Shown: positions 17,644 to 26,675, numbered from the stretch's first letter. The stretch is 64,000 bases of DNA from Enterococcus wangshanyuanii (GCF_002197645.1 NZ_CP021876.1:62001-126000); one strand, 5' to 3'. Notes: generated by a model from the sequence alone, not told the origin. Program-made: numbers and translations.

Positions 17644-18285
17644 TTAATTTGAAAGTCGCTTAGAATCGTTCTCTGAAGCACTAAGATCAAGCTTTCGCTT
17701 GATTTTATAGACTGTTTCTCTTGATACATGATTTTTTTTAGCGATATGGACCACCGGATCACCAGCTGCAAGCATTGAAACAATATTATGATAGATAATT
17801 TGTTTTTGTGGATCGGGAGAATCTTCAGTATAAACGGTTGGCCGTCCTTTGTAGATTCCTTTTGCTTTAGCTGCTGCAATTCCTTGTCGTTGTCGGTCTC
17901 TAATTTTTTCACGTTCATTTTGAGCAATATAGCTGAGTAGAGATAAAAACATATCAAACATGGCTTTGTCTAGTAAATTATTGCCGGTGTTGAAATTTAA
18001 AAATGGTGCGTCTAAGAAGTTTACTTCTATATTATTGTTTCTGAAATAAAGAACTGTTTCTTTGATGTCGTCGTAATCTCTTCCCAAGCGATCAAGAGAG
18101 TCAAAAAAGAGAATATCCCCTTCCCTGGCGTAACTTAATAATTTTTGGAACTCTGGTCTGTTTGTATTCTTTCCACTGATCTTTTCTTGGAAGATTTTTT
18201 CAACTTGGAGTTTTTCCATTTCAATAATTTGCCGATCAAAATTTTGATCGATCGATGAGACACGAATATAACCAATTTTAGTCAT
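17644..18285 (-). CDS. Serine resolvase/invertase
   Basis: 213 residues. The N-terminal catalytic domain has YIRVSS (nucleophile Ser near 10), DRQI, the DSLDRLGRDYDDI active-site helix and the EREKIRDRQRQGI hinge; the C-terminus has a helix-turn-helix (HVSRETVYKIKRK). Enzymes of this type resolve plasmid multimers or invert segments. Nearby palindromes at 17551 and repeats in 18,290-18,400 are candidate sites. No transposase is adjacent, so it is probably a plasmid resolvase. Confidence 0.92.
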   Translation of the reverse strand: MTKIGYIRVSSIDQNFDRQIIEMEKLQVEKIFQEKISGKNTNRPEFQKLLSYAREGDILFFDSLDRLGRDYDDIKETVLYFRNNNIEVNFLDAPFLNFNTGNNLLDKAMFDMFLSLLSYIAQNEREKIRDRQRQGIAAAKAKGIYKGRPTVYTEDSPDPQKQIIYHNIVSMLAAGDPVVHIAKKNHVSRETVYKIKRKLDLSASENDSKRLSN

Positions 18286-18415
18286 TTTTTTCTCCTTTTT
18301 GAAACTGAATAATAGGCATGTATAATGGACAGTCGTAAATAGTGTAACATAGCGTTTTTAGGAAGTCCATTTTAAGTATACTCAAAAATGACAATAAATA
18401 ATGTTTCTTTAATTA

Positions 18416-18462
18416 AAACAATAAATATTGTCTAATAGTAGTAGACAATATTTATTGTTTTT
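18416..18462 (+). repeat. Perfect hairpin before the HTH-like gene
   Basis: AAACAATAAATATTGTCTA and its inverse TAGACAATATTTATTGTTT around a short loop, followed by TTTT and then the Shine-Dalgarno of the next gene. It may be an attenuator/terminator, or an operator for the product of 18481-18933. The preceding stretch 18,290-18,415 has no gene. Confidence 0.6.
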
Positions 18463-18480
18463 CGGAGGTGAGAAAGTAAA

Positions 18481-18933
18481 GTGATCAATTTAACAGAATT
18501 AGAAATAATGACGTTTCCTGAAGCAAGTGAACGATGGAATCGAGAGCGGACGTATGTCTTTCAAAAATATTTTAGTTCTCAAGATAAATTCCTACCAGGA
18601 TCAGTTGATGTCATTGGGAATGGTAAAGGAACTTGGATCATTACGAAAGAAGGAATGGAACATTTAACGGGTCAAACCGAGAAGGAAGCAAATACAGGCT
18701 TATGGCGTGTAATCGTAGAGTTTGATTTCAGGATATTAGAGGAACACAGCTGCGACTCTGAAGGAGAAGCAAAAAGTCTTCTTAAAACGTTAACTAGAAA
18801 AGAATTAATGAAACGATCACCGGAGCTGCTTGATAAAGTTGAGTTCTCCTACTTAGATAAGCAGAAGCGAAATTATGGTGTTAGGATTGCTGGTAATACA
18901 CTAATCTATTCAAAAAAGGTCAGCAAGAAATAA
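18481..18933 (+). CDS. Helix-turn-helix-like plasmid protein
   Basis: 150 residues from GTG behind CGGAGGTG. The N-terminal 60 residues (MTFPEASERWNRERTYVF, then a FLPGSVD and TWIITKEGM segment) follow the helix-turn-helix pattern of short plasmid proteins with an EA-x-x-W start. The C-terminal half is unassigned. The hairpin just upstream may be its control site. Confidence 0.6.
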   Translation: MINLTELEIMTFPEASERWNRERTYVFQKYFSSQDKFLPGSVDVIGNGKGTWIITKEGMEHLTGQTEKEANTGLWRVIVEFDFRILEEHSCDSEGEAKSLLKTLTRKELMKRSPELLDKVEFSYLDKQKRNYGVRIAGNTLIYSKKVSKK

Positions 18934-18952
18934 AAAATTGGAGGAGTAGAAA

Positions 18953-19147
18953 ATGGCAAGAAAAGCATATGATCAATGGAAAATAGAACATACTCAATTT
19001 AATCGATCAGAAGTATTCTATGTAGAATGCGATTGTGGTGAATTAGCCCAAAGTGCCTTTCCAAAGAACTATTTTGAATGTTCAGAATGTGGGAAAAGAT
19101 ACGCACTGCATTATGGTGATTATGTTGAAATTGAGCAAAAAAAATGA
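18953..19147 (+). CDS. Small zinc-ribbon protein
   Basis: 64 residues. CDCGE near residue 27 and CSECGKRY near 45 form a four-cysteine ribbon. Its stop overlaps the ATG of the next gene. Probably DNA- or protein-binding; no specific family. Confidence 0.65.
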   Translation: MARKAYDQWKIEHTQFNRSEVFYVECDCGELAQSAFPKNYFECSECGKRYALHYGDYVEIEQKK

Positions 19148-19428
19148 GAGCGATGGAACTATTAACTATCCTGTCAGTCGATTTTCAGCATGATGTTGTC
19201 CAGGACATCAAGGTGGAACTTCAGAACAAAATAGCTCCAATTGGCAAAGTAGAGCAGCAAGAAGGTTGCCTGGTATTAATGGCCACTGATGGGAACATGA
19301 AACCGTTGACAACTAAAGAGATAGTGACAACTTTGATGTTAAACAAATCACTGCAACTGGTTAAAAAGGCTGAAATTAGTGAACCAATATACGGTTGTAG
19401 GGTTGTTGATCGTTCGCTAATATTGTAA
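19144..19428 (+). CDS. Hypothetical protein, paralogue of the gene at 46299-46622
   Basis: 94 residues. Shares with the second copy a start LLTILSVD, a central beta-rich part, LMLNKSLQL and the ending EPIYGCRVV-x-x-SL-hydrophobic-L. Both copies lie next to type I TA loci and T7SS cargo, so the gene moves with that neighbourhood or is a plasmid backbone family. Function unknown. Confidence 0.65.
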   Translation: MRAMELLTILSVDFQHDVVQDIKVELQNKIAPIGKVEQQEGCLVLMATDGNMKPLTTKEIVTTLMLNKSLQLVKKAEISEPIYGCRVVDRSLIL

Positions 19429-19473
19429 ACTAAATCTAACGGACTAGCTTAATGCGTCAGACTGGAGGAACGA

Positions 19474-19626
19474 GTGGAGAAAATCCCACCACAGTTACCG
19501 AAAACTTATTTTGTTCGGAGCGGTTATTTCAAAGGTTGGTTGAAAATTGATCCTAATTGGACGAAAAAAGAATTTAAAGCAGTGAAAGAGTATCTAAGTT
19601 CTAAAGAAGAAAAGATTAAAAAATAA
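19474..19626 (+). CDS. Short basic protein, 50 residues
   Basis: GTG start behind ACTGGAGGAA. Sequence MEKIPPQLPKTYFVRSGYFK onwards, ending in a Lys-rich helix. No membrane segment. Follows the paralogue gene by 46 bp. Unknown. Confidence 0.5.
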   Translation: MEKIPPQLPKTYFVRSGYFKGWLKIDPNWTKKEFKAVKEYLSSKEEKIKK

Positions 19627-19888
19627 ATTAAAATTTTATAGACCACTAAGTTAGTTCGCGTGTAGAGAAGATTTTTTCATTCTAAAAAACAAAAAAGAGT
19701 ATGGCTCCTATGTCAATACTCCGAACAAAAAAAGGCGAAAGAATTGCTTAATGCTCATTAAAAATAATAAATAAAAGAGACGTGTGAACCAATGCCTCTA
19801 AATTAGACGGCACATTTCTCTACTGATCAAAAGAAGACGCACTTAAATAACCCCTTCAATCGTCTTTTTTTGAAAAAAGGGGACGTTA

Positions 19889-20707
19889 CTAAGCAACAAG
19901 AGAAATTCGATCTGTATTGTACCAACGAATGTAACTGTCAATGCCAACGATGGCTTCCTCAAGTGTTTTAAAGGATTGGAAATTCACATATTCGCGTTTC
20001 AAAATAGAGTGGAAGCTCTCTATTCTTGCGTTGTCCCCTGGACAACCTTTTCTTGAATAAGAATGCTTTATTTTTTTATTCGTTAATGTCTGATTAAATA
20101 AGTCGCTTGTGTATTGGCTTCCCATGTCGCTGTGTACTATTTCTATTCCTTGTGCCTGTAAATTTACTTTTTCTAGCACGCTTGTTGCTAATTCTTTCGT
20201 CATGTGGGCACCAACTTTATGAGCAATAACCCGACGGGTTTCTGGATGATAGAGACTGGCTAAATACGCCCACTTTCCTCTCACTGGAATATACGTGATA
20301 TCCGTTAAAAGAACCTTAGACCAATCACTCTTTTTTCTGATTAGATTAGGTAATTGAGCGACTTCAGTATAAGATTTAGGTTTTTTCATTTTCTTTATCA
20401 TCCGAGAGTGAATCCCTAATTCACGCATTAAACGATAAATTAGGTAACGACTGACAGGGATATTCAGTTCTTCTTTAAAATATTTTGTCATTCTTGGATA
20501 TCCATACATCGGATAGGCTAACCAGGATTTCAATACCTTTTCTTTTATCTGTTGGCGTCTGCGCATTCGATCGCTAGGCATCCAGTTTAAATACGCATAA
20601 TAGGTGGTTCTTGGGATTTTAAGAACCCTTAAAATACGAGTAATGCGGTGCTTTGCTTCTAAATTGACACGAACGACTCGTAAGACAGTCGCTCGTCCTT
20701 TGGCCAT
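19889..20707 (-). CDS. IS3-family transposase, OrfB (DDE integrase)
   Basis: About 272 residues from ATG 20707 (TTG 20710 also possible). HTH_21-like start (RILRVLKIPRTTYYAYLNW), then the rve core: LTDITYIPVRGKWAYLAS (first Asp), HSDMGSQYTS (second Asp), and DNARIESFHSILKREYV (Glu). Its start overlaps the orfA stop as TTGATG, so expression is likely by termination-reinitiation or frameshift. Apparently intact. Confidence 0.9.
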   Translation of the reverse strand: MAKGRATVLRVVRVNLEAKHRITRILRVLKIPRTTYYAYLNWMPSDRMRRRQQIKEKVLKSWLAYPMYGYPRMTKYFKEELNIPVSRYLIYRLMRELGIHSRMIKKMKKPKSYTEVAQLPNLIRKKSDWSKVLLTDITYIPVRGKWAYLASLYHPETRRVIAHKVGAHMTKELATSVLEKVNLQAQGIEIVHSDMGSQYTSDLFNQTLTNKKIKHSYSRKGCPGDNARIESFHSILKREYVNFQSFKTLEEAIVGIDSYIRWYNTDRISLVA

Positions 20708-20973
20708 CAACTCTTTGCCAAAAGCACCGCCGCTCGCTTTAAAATAGCATTTTCTTCTTTCAAGCGTTTATTTTCTTTTAGCAATTCTTGCTCTTTTATT
20801 GAAAGAACATTTCGATCCAATGGATCTGCCTGCCGTATCCATTTCGTAAGTGTAGAGACACTTACATTGTATTCTTTCGATAGTGAGTTCGCAGACCGAC
20901 CGGTCTGACTTAATGAAATCATGGATTCTCTAAACTCTTTTGAATATCTTGTAGCTGTGTTTTTTGTCTGCAT
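20707..20973 (-). CDS. IS3-family transposase, OrfA (HTH)
   Basis: 88 residues. Helix-turn-helix (YSKEFRESMISLSQTGRS, then YNVSVSTLTKWI) followed by the leucine-zipper tail LLKENKRLKEENAILKRAA. Binds the element ends and pairs with OrfB. Confidence 0.9.
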   Translation of the reverse strand: MQTKNTATRYSKEFRESMISLSQTGRSANSLSKEYNVSVSTLTKWIRQADPLDRNVLSIKEQELLKENKRLKEENAILKRAAVLLAKS

Positions 20974-21035
20974 AATAAAAACTCCTTTAATAGATTATAG
21001 CGAACAACTTGTCCGTATTTCTAGTATAGGAGCCT

Positions 21036-21881
21036 AAATCTCTTAAACGCAATCCCGTTCAACAATTGGTAAAAAAGGTTCAATCAACAGAAACACCCGA
21101 AGATGATATTCATGTTGCTTGGTATGTCATTTCGGGATCAGGATCACGTATAGAAGAGGCAGAAATTGCCTTTATTAAATGGTTGCAAGAGAAAAAAGTA
21201 CCTGTGATTATTGTTCTAACAAAATCTTATGATTTAAATGAAGCAATTTTATTAAAAGATCAAATTGAACAACTGCTTTCAATAGTAAAAGGAGTAGTTA
21301 TAGTGCTTGCAAAAGAGACAGAGACACAATCAGTTTTTGGGATTGAAGACTTAATTCAGACAACTGTCAATTGTTTACCAGAAGGACTACAGGCGTCTTT
21401 TATTCATTCACAAGAAGCTTCGATTGGTGTCAAACATAAAGAAGCTATTAAGATTGTAACTACTACGATGGCAGCTAATTTTGGAACAGGGTTTACTCCA
21501 GTACCAGGAACAGATGCTCCTATAATGATGACCTCTCAGTCAGTGATGATCACGAAAATAACATCAATTTATGGTATCGATATTGATAAGCAAAAAATTG
21601 AAACGGCGCTTGCGGGAATGTTAGGTGTTTATACGGCAATGATTTCTGGAAAAGCAATTGCTGGGGGTATTGCTAAAATGGTACCCGGAATTGGTACTAT
21701 TGGTGGTGGATTGATTTCTGGCGGAGTAGGAATGGTTATCACTGGAGCATTAGGATTTGCTTATATAGAATTAATGGAATTAGTTTTGAAAGGACAAGTA
21801 GATTTAAGTACGATCACACCAGATGCGCTAACAGATGTTTTAGTGGAGTTACTACCTAAATATTTACCAAACAATCAATAG
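21036..21881 (+). pseudogene. 5'-truncated GTPase with C-terminal DUF697-like domain
   Basis: The frame is open right up to the IS3 edge (RNPVQQLVKKV), and TTG 21066 is not a convincing start. The visible part begins inside the G domain: IHVAWYVISGSGSRI, then VPVIIVLTKS (NKxD-type motif). The P-loop and switch regions are missing, evidently removed with the insertion. The second half (TTTMAANFGTGFTPVPGTDA, then Gly-rich membrane-like helices) matches DUF697 proteins. The N-terminal half is not found on the other side of the IS. Confidence 0.75.
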
Positions 21882-21940
21882 AAGCAATTCAATATTTTTT
21901 GTTTGTAAGTTAGAAAGAAACGTTTAAAGGAAGGGAAAAA

Positions 21941-22897
21941 ATGAATAGAGATTGGCAAAAATTGAAAAAATCTTCAAATCAAATTCCTACGAATGAATCA
22001 TTACTTCCCTACATTTTGGAAGTACTAAAAAATGGCGAAGAAGTAACAAATCAAGTGGTCATTAAAAGAGTGAACGAGTTTTTAAAAATTCCAGAATCAA
22101 TCTCGGCAATCAAATATCCCAAATATCCAGACAGTGAGGGTATATTGACGAACAGGTTTAGTTTTGCATTGAGTACATTATACAAGGCTAAGGCAATTGA
22201 ACGTCCCAACCGAGGTATTTATAAGATTACTGAAGAAGGCTTATCTTTGTTAAACCAATTTGGGGAGAATTTAACGAAGAAAATAGTAGAACAACAACCG
22301 TCTTATAAAGAATATATGGAGGAACTAGCAGTTAGAAACGAGCGTTCAGGGAATAGATTAATTTTAAAAAATGACTCTAAGACAATAAATAATGAAGTTG
22401 AGGCGCTCATTACTACTCAAAATAATGAAGTAGCTATTGAACTTTTGGATAAAGTACGCTTAGTAGAACCTTATTTCTTCGAGAAACTTGTAGTTGATTT
22501 ACTTGTTTCAATGGGTTACAGTGGCGAAAATGGTGAGGCAAAAGTAACAAGTCGAACAAATGATGGTGGGATCGATGGCATTATAAATCAAGATCCTTTA
22601 GGAACAAGTACTGTATATATTCAAGCAAAAAGATATAAAGAATCGAATACAGTCAGCCGTCCAGATATTCAGTCTTTTTATGGGGCACTTGCAGGAGTTA
22701 ATGCAGATAGAGGGGTTTTTATTACAACGTCTAAATTTTCTATCGGAGCACAAGAATTTGCAAAAAATCAAGGAATTGTTCTAATTGATGGAATAAAGCT
22801 TACAGAATTAATGATGCAGTACAGCGTCGGTATTGAGGAAGCAAAAGTTTATAAACAGTTTCGCATTAATAACGACTATTTTGAAGAGAATACTTGA
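21941..22897 (+). CDS. Mrr-like restriction endonuclease (type IV candidate)
   Basis: 318 residues, near the length of E. coli Mrr (about 304). N-terminal winged-helix part (to about 105) with ILTNRFSFALSTLYKAKAIE; C-terminal PD-(D/E)xK nuclease: FEKLVVDLLVSMGYSG, DGGIDGIINQD (acidic residue), YIQAKRYK (Gln-x-Lys), then FYGALAG and GVFITTSKFS. Mrr enzymes cut methylated DNA, which would act against modified foreign DNA. No methyltransferase partner is adjacent. RBS GGAAGGG. Confidence 0.88.
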   Translation: MNRDWQKLKKSSNQIPTNESLLPYILEVLKNGEEVTNQVVIKRVNEFLKIPESISAIKYPKYPDSEGILTNRFSFALSTLYKAKAIERPNRGIYKITEEGLSLLNQFGENLTKKIVEQQPSYKEYMEELAVRNERSGNRLILKNDSKTINNEVEALITTQNNEVAIELLDKVRLVEPYFFEKLVVDLLVSMGYSGENGEAKVTSRTNDGGIDGIINQDPLGTSTVYIQAKRYKESNTVSRPDIQSFYGALAGVNADRGVFITTSKFSIGAQEFAKNQGIVLIDGIKLTELMMQYSVGIEEAKVYKQFRINNDYFEENT

Positions 22898-22921
22898 AGG
22901 AATTTTAAAAATAATTATTAT

Positions 22922-22959
22922 ACCGCAGCAGCATGCAATAAGTGCATGTTGTTTTTTTG
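22922..22959 (+). terminator. Terminator after the Mrr-like gene
   Basis: GCAGCATGCA / TGCATGTTG stem followed by TTTTTTT. Confidence 0.75.
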
Positions 22960-22991
22960 TCTTCAAGGAAAATATCTCATGCTAGACAAGG

Positions 22992-23005
22992 GGAACGTAA
23001 GTTTG
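22992..23005 (+). promoter_or_regulatory. LexA (SOS) box before the Y-family polymerase
   Basis: GGAACGTAAGTTTG fits the Gram-positive SOS consensus CGAACRNRYGTTYG at all but two positions, keeping GAAC and GTTT with four bases between. It lies 41 bp before the polymerase start, where a repressor would block the promoter. Confidence 0.6.
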
Positions 23006-23045
23006 TATACTGTTTGTATTAAATCATTCGAAAAAGGTGAGGTTA

Positions 23046-24362
23046 ATGAAATTTGACTACGAAAAAGAACCAAGCAGAGATATCCTTTGTATCGACTGTA
23101 AATCATTTTATTCTAGTGTAGAATGTGTGGAACGTGGTCTACACCCTCTTAAAACGATGCTAATTGTAATGAGCGGTGCAGAAAATGCTGGAGGCTTAGT
23201 GTTAGCGGCCTCTCCCCTCGCAAAAAAAGTATTAGGAATATCCAATGTGACTCGCTCAAACGAAGTGCCTTATCACAAGGATTTATTGATTGTCCCTCCC
23301 CGTATGTCCTATTATATGGCTAAAAATGTAGAGATCAATCAGATTTATAAATCGTTTGTTGCAGATGATGATCACGCTGTTTTTAGCGTTGATGAATCGT
23401 TTCTTGATGTGACCAATTCTCTTAAATTATTTGGCTGTAAAAATGCGTATGAAATGGCTCAGTTGATCCAGCACAAAGTAAAGGATCAAACAGGCATTTA
23501 TGTAACGGTAGGAATTGGGGAAAATCCGCTTTTGGCGAAGCTTGCTTTAGATAACGACGCAAAGCATAGCAAGGACTTTATCGCAGAGTGGCGTTATGAG
23601 AACGTGCAGGAAAAAGTTTGGGGTATCCACCCTATGACTGAGTTTTGCGGTATCGGTAATCGCACAGTTAGGAGACTTAATTGGTTGGGAATTAGGACTA
23701 TCAAAGAAATTACTGAAGCCGATCCCTACCGATTAAAACGAGAATTTGGTGTAATGGGTTTACAGCTGTATGCACATGCTCATGGGATCGATCGCAGTTT
23801 TTTAGGTCAACGAAAACCAGCTGCTAAAATGGATAAATCTATAGGCAATAGCCAGGTACTCCCTAGAGATTATACTCGACAAGATCAGTTAGAACTCGTG
23901 TTAAGAGAAATCGCTGATCAAGTTGCTACCAGGTTACGCAGCAGTCACTTAAAAACGGGCTGTGTCGCTGTATCAGTGGGCTACTCTAAAGGATATATTG
24001 ACAAGCAAGGAAGATCAGGATGGCGAAAACAAATGAAAATACAGCTCTCTAATAATACAAGGATCCTATCGGAATATGTCATTCAGTTATTCCGGTCTGA
24101 ATACAACGGCCAAGATGTACGACACGTTGGTATCTCGTACTCAAAATTAGAAAAAACGGACTCCCTTCAGTTGGATTTATTTTCAGATCCTGAAGAAGAA
24201 TTTAGTGAGCAGCGCTTAGACTTTTTAATCGATGCTATCCGGAAGAAATATGGCTTTAAATCGCTAATACATGCCTCTTCCCTGCTTGACGGAGCGACGG
24301 CCGTTTCAAGATCAGGTTTAATTTCGGGTCATGCTGGAGGAAATGTCGGGGTGCAATCATGA
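23046..24362 (+). CDS. Y-family (UmuC/DinB-type) translesion DNA polymerase
   Basis: 438 residues. Palm/finger motifs CIDCKSFYSSVECV (first metal Asp), SVDESFLDVT (catalytic Asp-Glu), then a helix-hairpin-helix thumb (GIGNRTVRRLNWLGIRTIKE) and little-finger domain. ATG 23046 follows AAAGGTGAGG; GTG 23037 lies inside that site. These plasmid UmuC/ImpB-like enzymes copy past damaged bases under SOS control; the LexA box supports this. The downstream gene overlaps by ATGA. Confidence 0.92.
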   Translation: MKFDYEKEPSRDILCIDCKSFYSSVECVERGLHPLKTMLIVMSGAENAGGLVLAASPLAKKVLGISNVTRSNEVPYHKDLLIVPPRMSYYMAKNVEINQIYKSFVADDDHAVFSVDESFLDVTNSLKLFGCKNAYEMAQLIQHKVKDQTGIYVTVGIGENPLLAKLALDNDAKHSKDFIAEWRYENVQEKVWGIHPMTEFCGIGNRTVRRLNWLGIRTIKEITEADPYRLKREFGVMGLQLYAHAHGIDRSFLGQRKPAAKMDKSIGNSQVLPRDYTRQDQLELVLREIADQVATRLRSSHLKTGCVAVSVGYSKGYIDKQGRSGWRKQMKIQLSNNTRILSEYVIQLFRSEYNGQDVRHVGISYSKLEKTDSLQLDLFSDPEEEFSEQRLDFLIDAIRKKYGFKSLIHASSLLDGATAVSRSGLISGHAGGNVGVQS

Positions 24363-24862
24363 AACGGACTAAGAAGGAGTTTTTTGACTACAATGAATAT
24401 CGTGATCGTGGGATGGCGTATAAATGGGATACAGCATTTGCTATAGGTGAGCTTCAAGAAGGAATTAAGGAGTCTTCTGCAGAATCAAGTAGAGATTTAG
24501 AACGTCTCCCCCAACAGGACAGAAAATATATTGAATACTGCCTAGAACGTTCGATGAAGCATAACAAGATACTAGAGGTACAATTGAACGAATTGGATGA
24601 ATTAGGACGTGTAAAGGAGCCTATATGGGGAAATTTTAGAGGTTTTTGTGATCTGGATGTTCTTTTGATTGGTGATCAATATGTAGATTATGGAAATATC
24701 CGATATATCAAGATACACGACTTTAGGAAATGGTTAGCTGATCCGGAAGATGCCAATACCTCCCCTTTTGAAGATCAGTATACAGAGACTAAAATCTCTG
24801 AACAAGTAAAGATAGATGCTGCATTTACGGAATATTTTACTGACAATGAATGGATTGAATAA
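24359..24862 (+). CDS. YolD-like partner of the Y-family polymerase
   Basis: 167 residues, translationally coupled to the polymerase (ATGA overlap). The C-terminal half (DVLLIGDQYVDYGNIRYIKI) resembles the small beta-barrel YolD-type proteins that accompany plasmid and phage UmuC genes. The N-terminal part is charged and helical. Role probably in controlling the polymerase; inference from context. Confidence 0.6.
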   Translation: MKRTKKEFFDYNEYRDRGMAYKWDTAFAIGELQEGIKESSAESSRDLERLPQQDRKYIEYCLERSMKHNKILEVQLNELDELGRVKEPIWGNFRGFCDLDVLLIGDQYVDYGNIRYIKIHDFRKWLADPEDANTSPFEDQYTETKISEQVKIDAAFTEYFTDNEWIE

Positions 24863-24879
24863 GAGGTTTAAGTTTAGAA

Positions 24880-24917
24880 AAAGCCACTTTCTATAAAAAT
24901 AGAAGTGGCTTTTTTTA
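24880..24917 (+). terminator. Terminator of the SOS operon
   Basis: AAAGCCACTTTCT / AGAAGTGGCTTT stem with T7 run. Confidence 0.85.
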
Positions 24918-25078
24918 TATAATTCAAAGATATTTGCTGATATTCAGTTGGTTAGATTCAATTATAAGAGTAACTTAACTACATTTCTACAGAACAATAC
25001 ACCTCCATAGACTATTTTTTTAAAAAAATAGTTTTGTGGCTTTACGTTTTTATTGATATAGTGTATAATCACATTATC

Positions 25079-25164
25079 AAAGTTAATAACAATCATACTA
25101 ACGTTAACAATAACATTAATGCTAATATGTTTGTTAGCAATCATATTAGCATTAGAAAGGGAGA
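25079..25164. repeat. Upstream 6-bp phased repeats (candidate centromere, module 1)
   Basis: Reads in register as hexamers close to AACRTT: aacaat, aacgtt, aacaat, aacatt, aatgct, agcaat, catatt, agcatt. It directly precedes the HTH gene of the partition operon. A longer block with the same period lies beyond the ParB-like gene at 27289-27515. Confidence 0.55.
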
Positions 25165-25169
25165 GATTT

Positions 25170-25592
25170 ATGGAGGATATTTTAAAAAAAATAAAATGGA
25201 TTGTTGGTTCGGAACTAACGACGTATGAGATTGAGCGACAAACTGGTATTTCGCGAGCTACCATAGCAAACATGAGAAAGAAAAAAGATACATATGACTA
25301 TTCAAAAATGTCATTACAAAATGCAATAACTTTGAGTAAATATTATGACTCGATACGAGAATCTTCTCAAATCTTCCAGGATCAAGGTGGATTTATCTCT
25401 TTTACAACTTCTTTGGATCGATGGCTTACTAAGGCAGCAAGCATGGAGAATGAATCTGATGAAATGAGAATTATCATTACGAAGCTTAAGGACCTGACAC
25501 TAAAAGATATGGATTTACTACAAGATTTATACAGTTTGTACAAAGATTCAATTGTTAGAGACAGCAGTACTAATTCAGATAATAAGGAGTGA
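25170..25592 (+). CDS. HTH regulator of partition/replication module 1
   Basis: 140 residues from ATG 25170 behind AAAGGGAGAG. Residues 12-35 (TYEIERQTGISRATIANMR) form a helix-turn-helix; the rest is helical. It is the first gene before ParA and ends 4 bp before the ParA start, so it is likely co-transcribed and autoregulating through the upstream repeats. Module 2 has an analogous HTH gene (38742-39068), not recognisably the same sequence. Confidence 0.7.
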   Translation: MEDILKKIKWIVGSELTTYEIERQTGISRATIANMRKKKDTYDYSKMSLQNAITLSKYYDSIRESSQIFQDQGGFISFTTSLDRWLTKAASMENESDEMRIIITKLKDLTLKDMDLLQDLYSLYKDSIVRDSSTNSDNKE

Positions 25593-25596
25593 TACA

Positions 25597-26655
25597 ATGA
25601 ATAACGAAGAATCAATGATTCCCGTCTATAACGCAAAAACAATCGCACCGAGCACCAACAAAGGTGGCGTGCTTAAAACAACAATAGCGGTTAATGCAGC
25701 TGGATATTTGGCTAAACAAAACAATAAAATCCAACCTTGGAGGAAAAATAAAGTACTTTTGATCGATATCGATAGTCAAGGAAATGTATCGTTATCTTTT
25801 GGTTTAAATCCTGATAGGTATGAAAATTCAATTTATGATGTTTTAGTAAATAATTTATCTCCAGAAAAAGCAATTGTTTCAGTTCATGAAAATATTGATA
25901 TTTTACCTGCAAATGATGACATGGCTTTTTTTGAGTTAGATGTTTTAACCAGTACAACCCCACCGGAGGTTGTTAAAAATAATGAAAAAACAATAGAAAT
26001 CATAAGAAAGACAATTGCTTCATTGAAAGAATTGAAGAAAAGATCTAAAAAAGAAAATCTTGATCAATTTACTGATTTAGTTGCACAAATTGAAAAAGAC
26101 ATACAACAACAACTAACAGAATTAACCAACATGTTATCCCAAGATAACAAGAGAGTAGGGGATTTCTATACACTTCTAAGAACTGCTATAGAGCCTTTGA
26201 AACAGAAATATGATTTTATAATTATTGATACGCCTCCACAATTAGGTGTAACAGCAGCGAATGTGTTTACGGCAGTTGATGATGTATTGATTCCTTTTCA
26301 CCCTGAAAAGTACTCATTTAGAAGTATGATTAAGACGATTAGAGCTATTGATAATTGGAAGGAATCCAATCCAGCTCTTACAATAAAAGCGATAATACCT
26401 GTTAAAGTAAAGGAAAAAACAATTACTCATTCTGTTTTCTTAGAAAACTCAGAACAGATTATTACTAGCAGTGACCCAATCGAAATAACAAAAACATATA
26501 TTCCTGAATCAATTAAACCAGCTGAAGCAATAGCGAAGTATAACTTACCTTTTGAACTAATTGATGAAAAAGATTTGAAAACAAAAAAAGATAAGGAGCA
26601 GGTTCTTCCAATTCAGAATATTTTTGATAAGCTGTTTGAAGAACTTGGCTACTAA
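25597..26655 (+). CDS. ParA-type partition ATPase, PrgP/RepB-like (module 1)
   Basis: 352 residues. Deviant Walker A NKGGVLKTT, with Leu where most ParA have Gly, as I recall for pheromone-plasmid RepB/PrgP proteins; Walker A' LLIDIDSQGN; Walker B IIIDTPPQLG. A long charged helical insert (about 125-185) interrupts the core. ATG 25597 follows AAGGAG. ParA ATPases move plasmid copies to daughter cells with a centromere-binding partner, here the next gene. Confidence 0.88.
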   Translation: MNNEESMIPVYNAKTIAPSTNKGGVLKTTIAVNAAGYLAKQNNKIQPWRKNKVLLIDIDSQGNVSLSFGLNPDRYENSIYDVLVNNLSPEKAIVSVHENIDILPANDDMAFFELDVLTSTTPPEVVKNNEKTIEIIRKTIASLKELKKRSKKENLDQFTDLVAQIEKDIQQQLTELTNMLSQDNKRVGDFYTLLRTAIEPLKQKYDFIIIDTPPQLGVTAANVFTAVDDVLIPFHPEKYSFRSMIKTIRAIDNWKESNPALTIKAIIPVKVKEKTITHSVFLENSEQIITSSDPIEITKTYIPESIKPAEAIAKYNLPFELIDEKDLKTKKDKEQVLPIQNIFDKLFEELGY

Positions 26656-26675
26656 TTTAAGGAGTTGAAACTTTC

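Larger units (their letters stand above)
19702..21034 (-). mobile_element. IS3-family insertion sequence
   Basis: Contains orfA and orfB on the minus strand. Candidate ends carry GGCTCCTAT in opposite orientation at about 19704 and 21032, followed by loosely matching TACnCCGAACAA / TACGGACAAG tracts. The left end is 187 bp beyond the orfB stop, which is long for the family, so the left border is approximate. I could not fix a target duplication. The right end abuts a decapitated GTPase-like gene. Confidence 0.65.

Noticed and set aside
25034..25273. Frames through the upstream hexamer array
   Set aside because: Same reason; low-complexity translation and better explained as centromere repeats plus the HTH gene.
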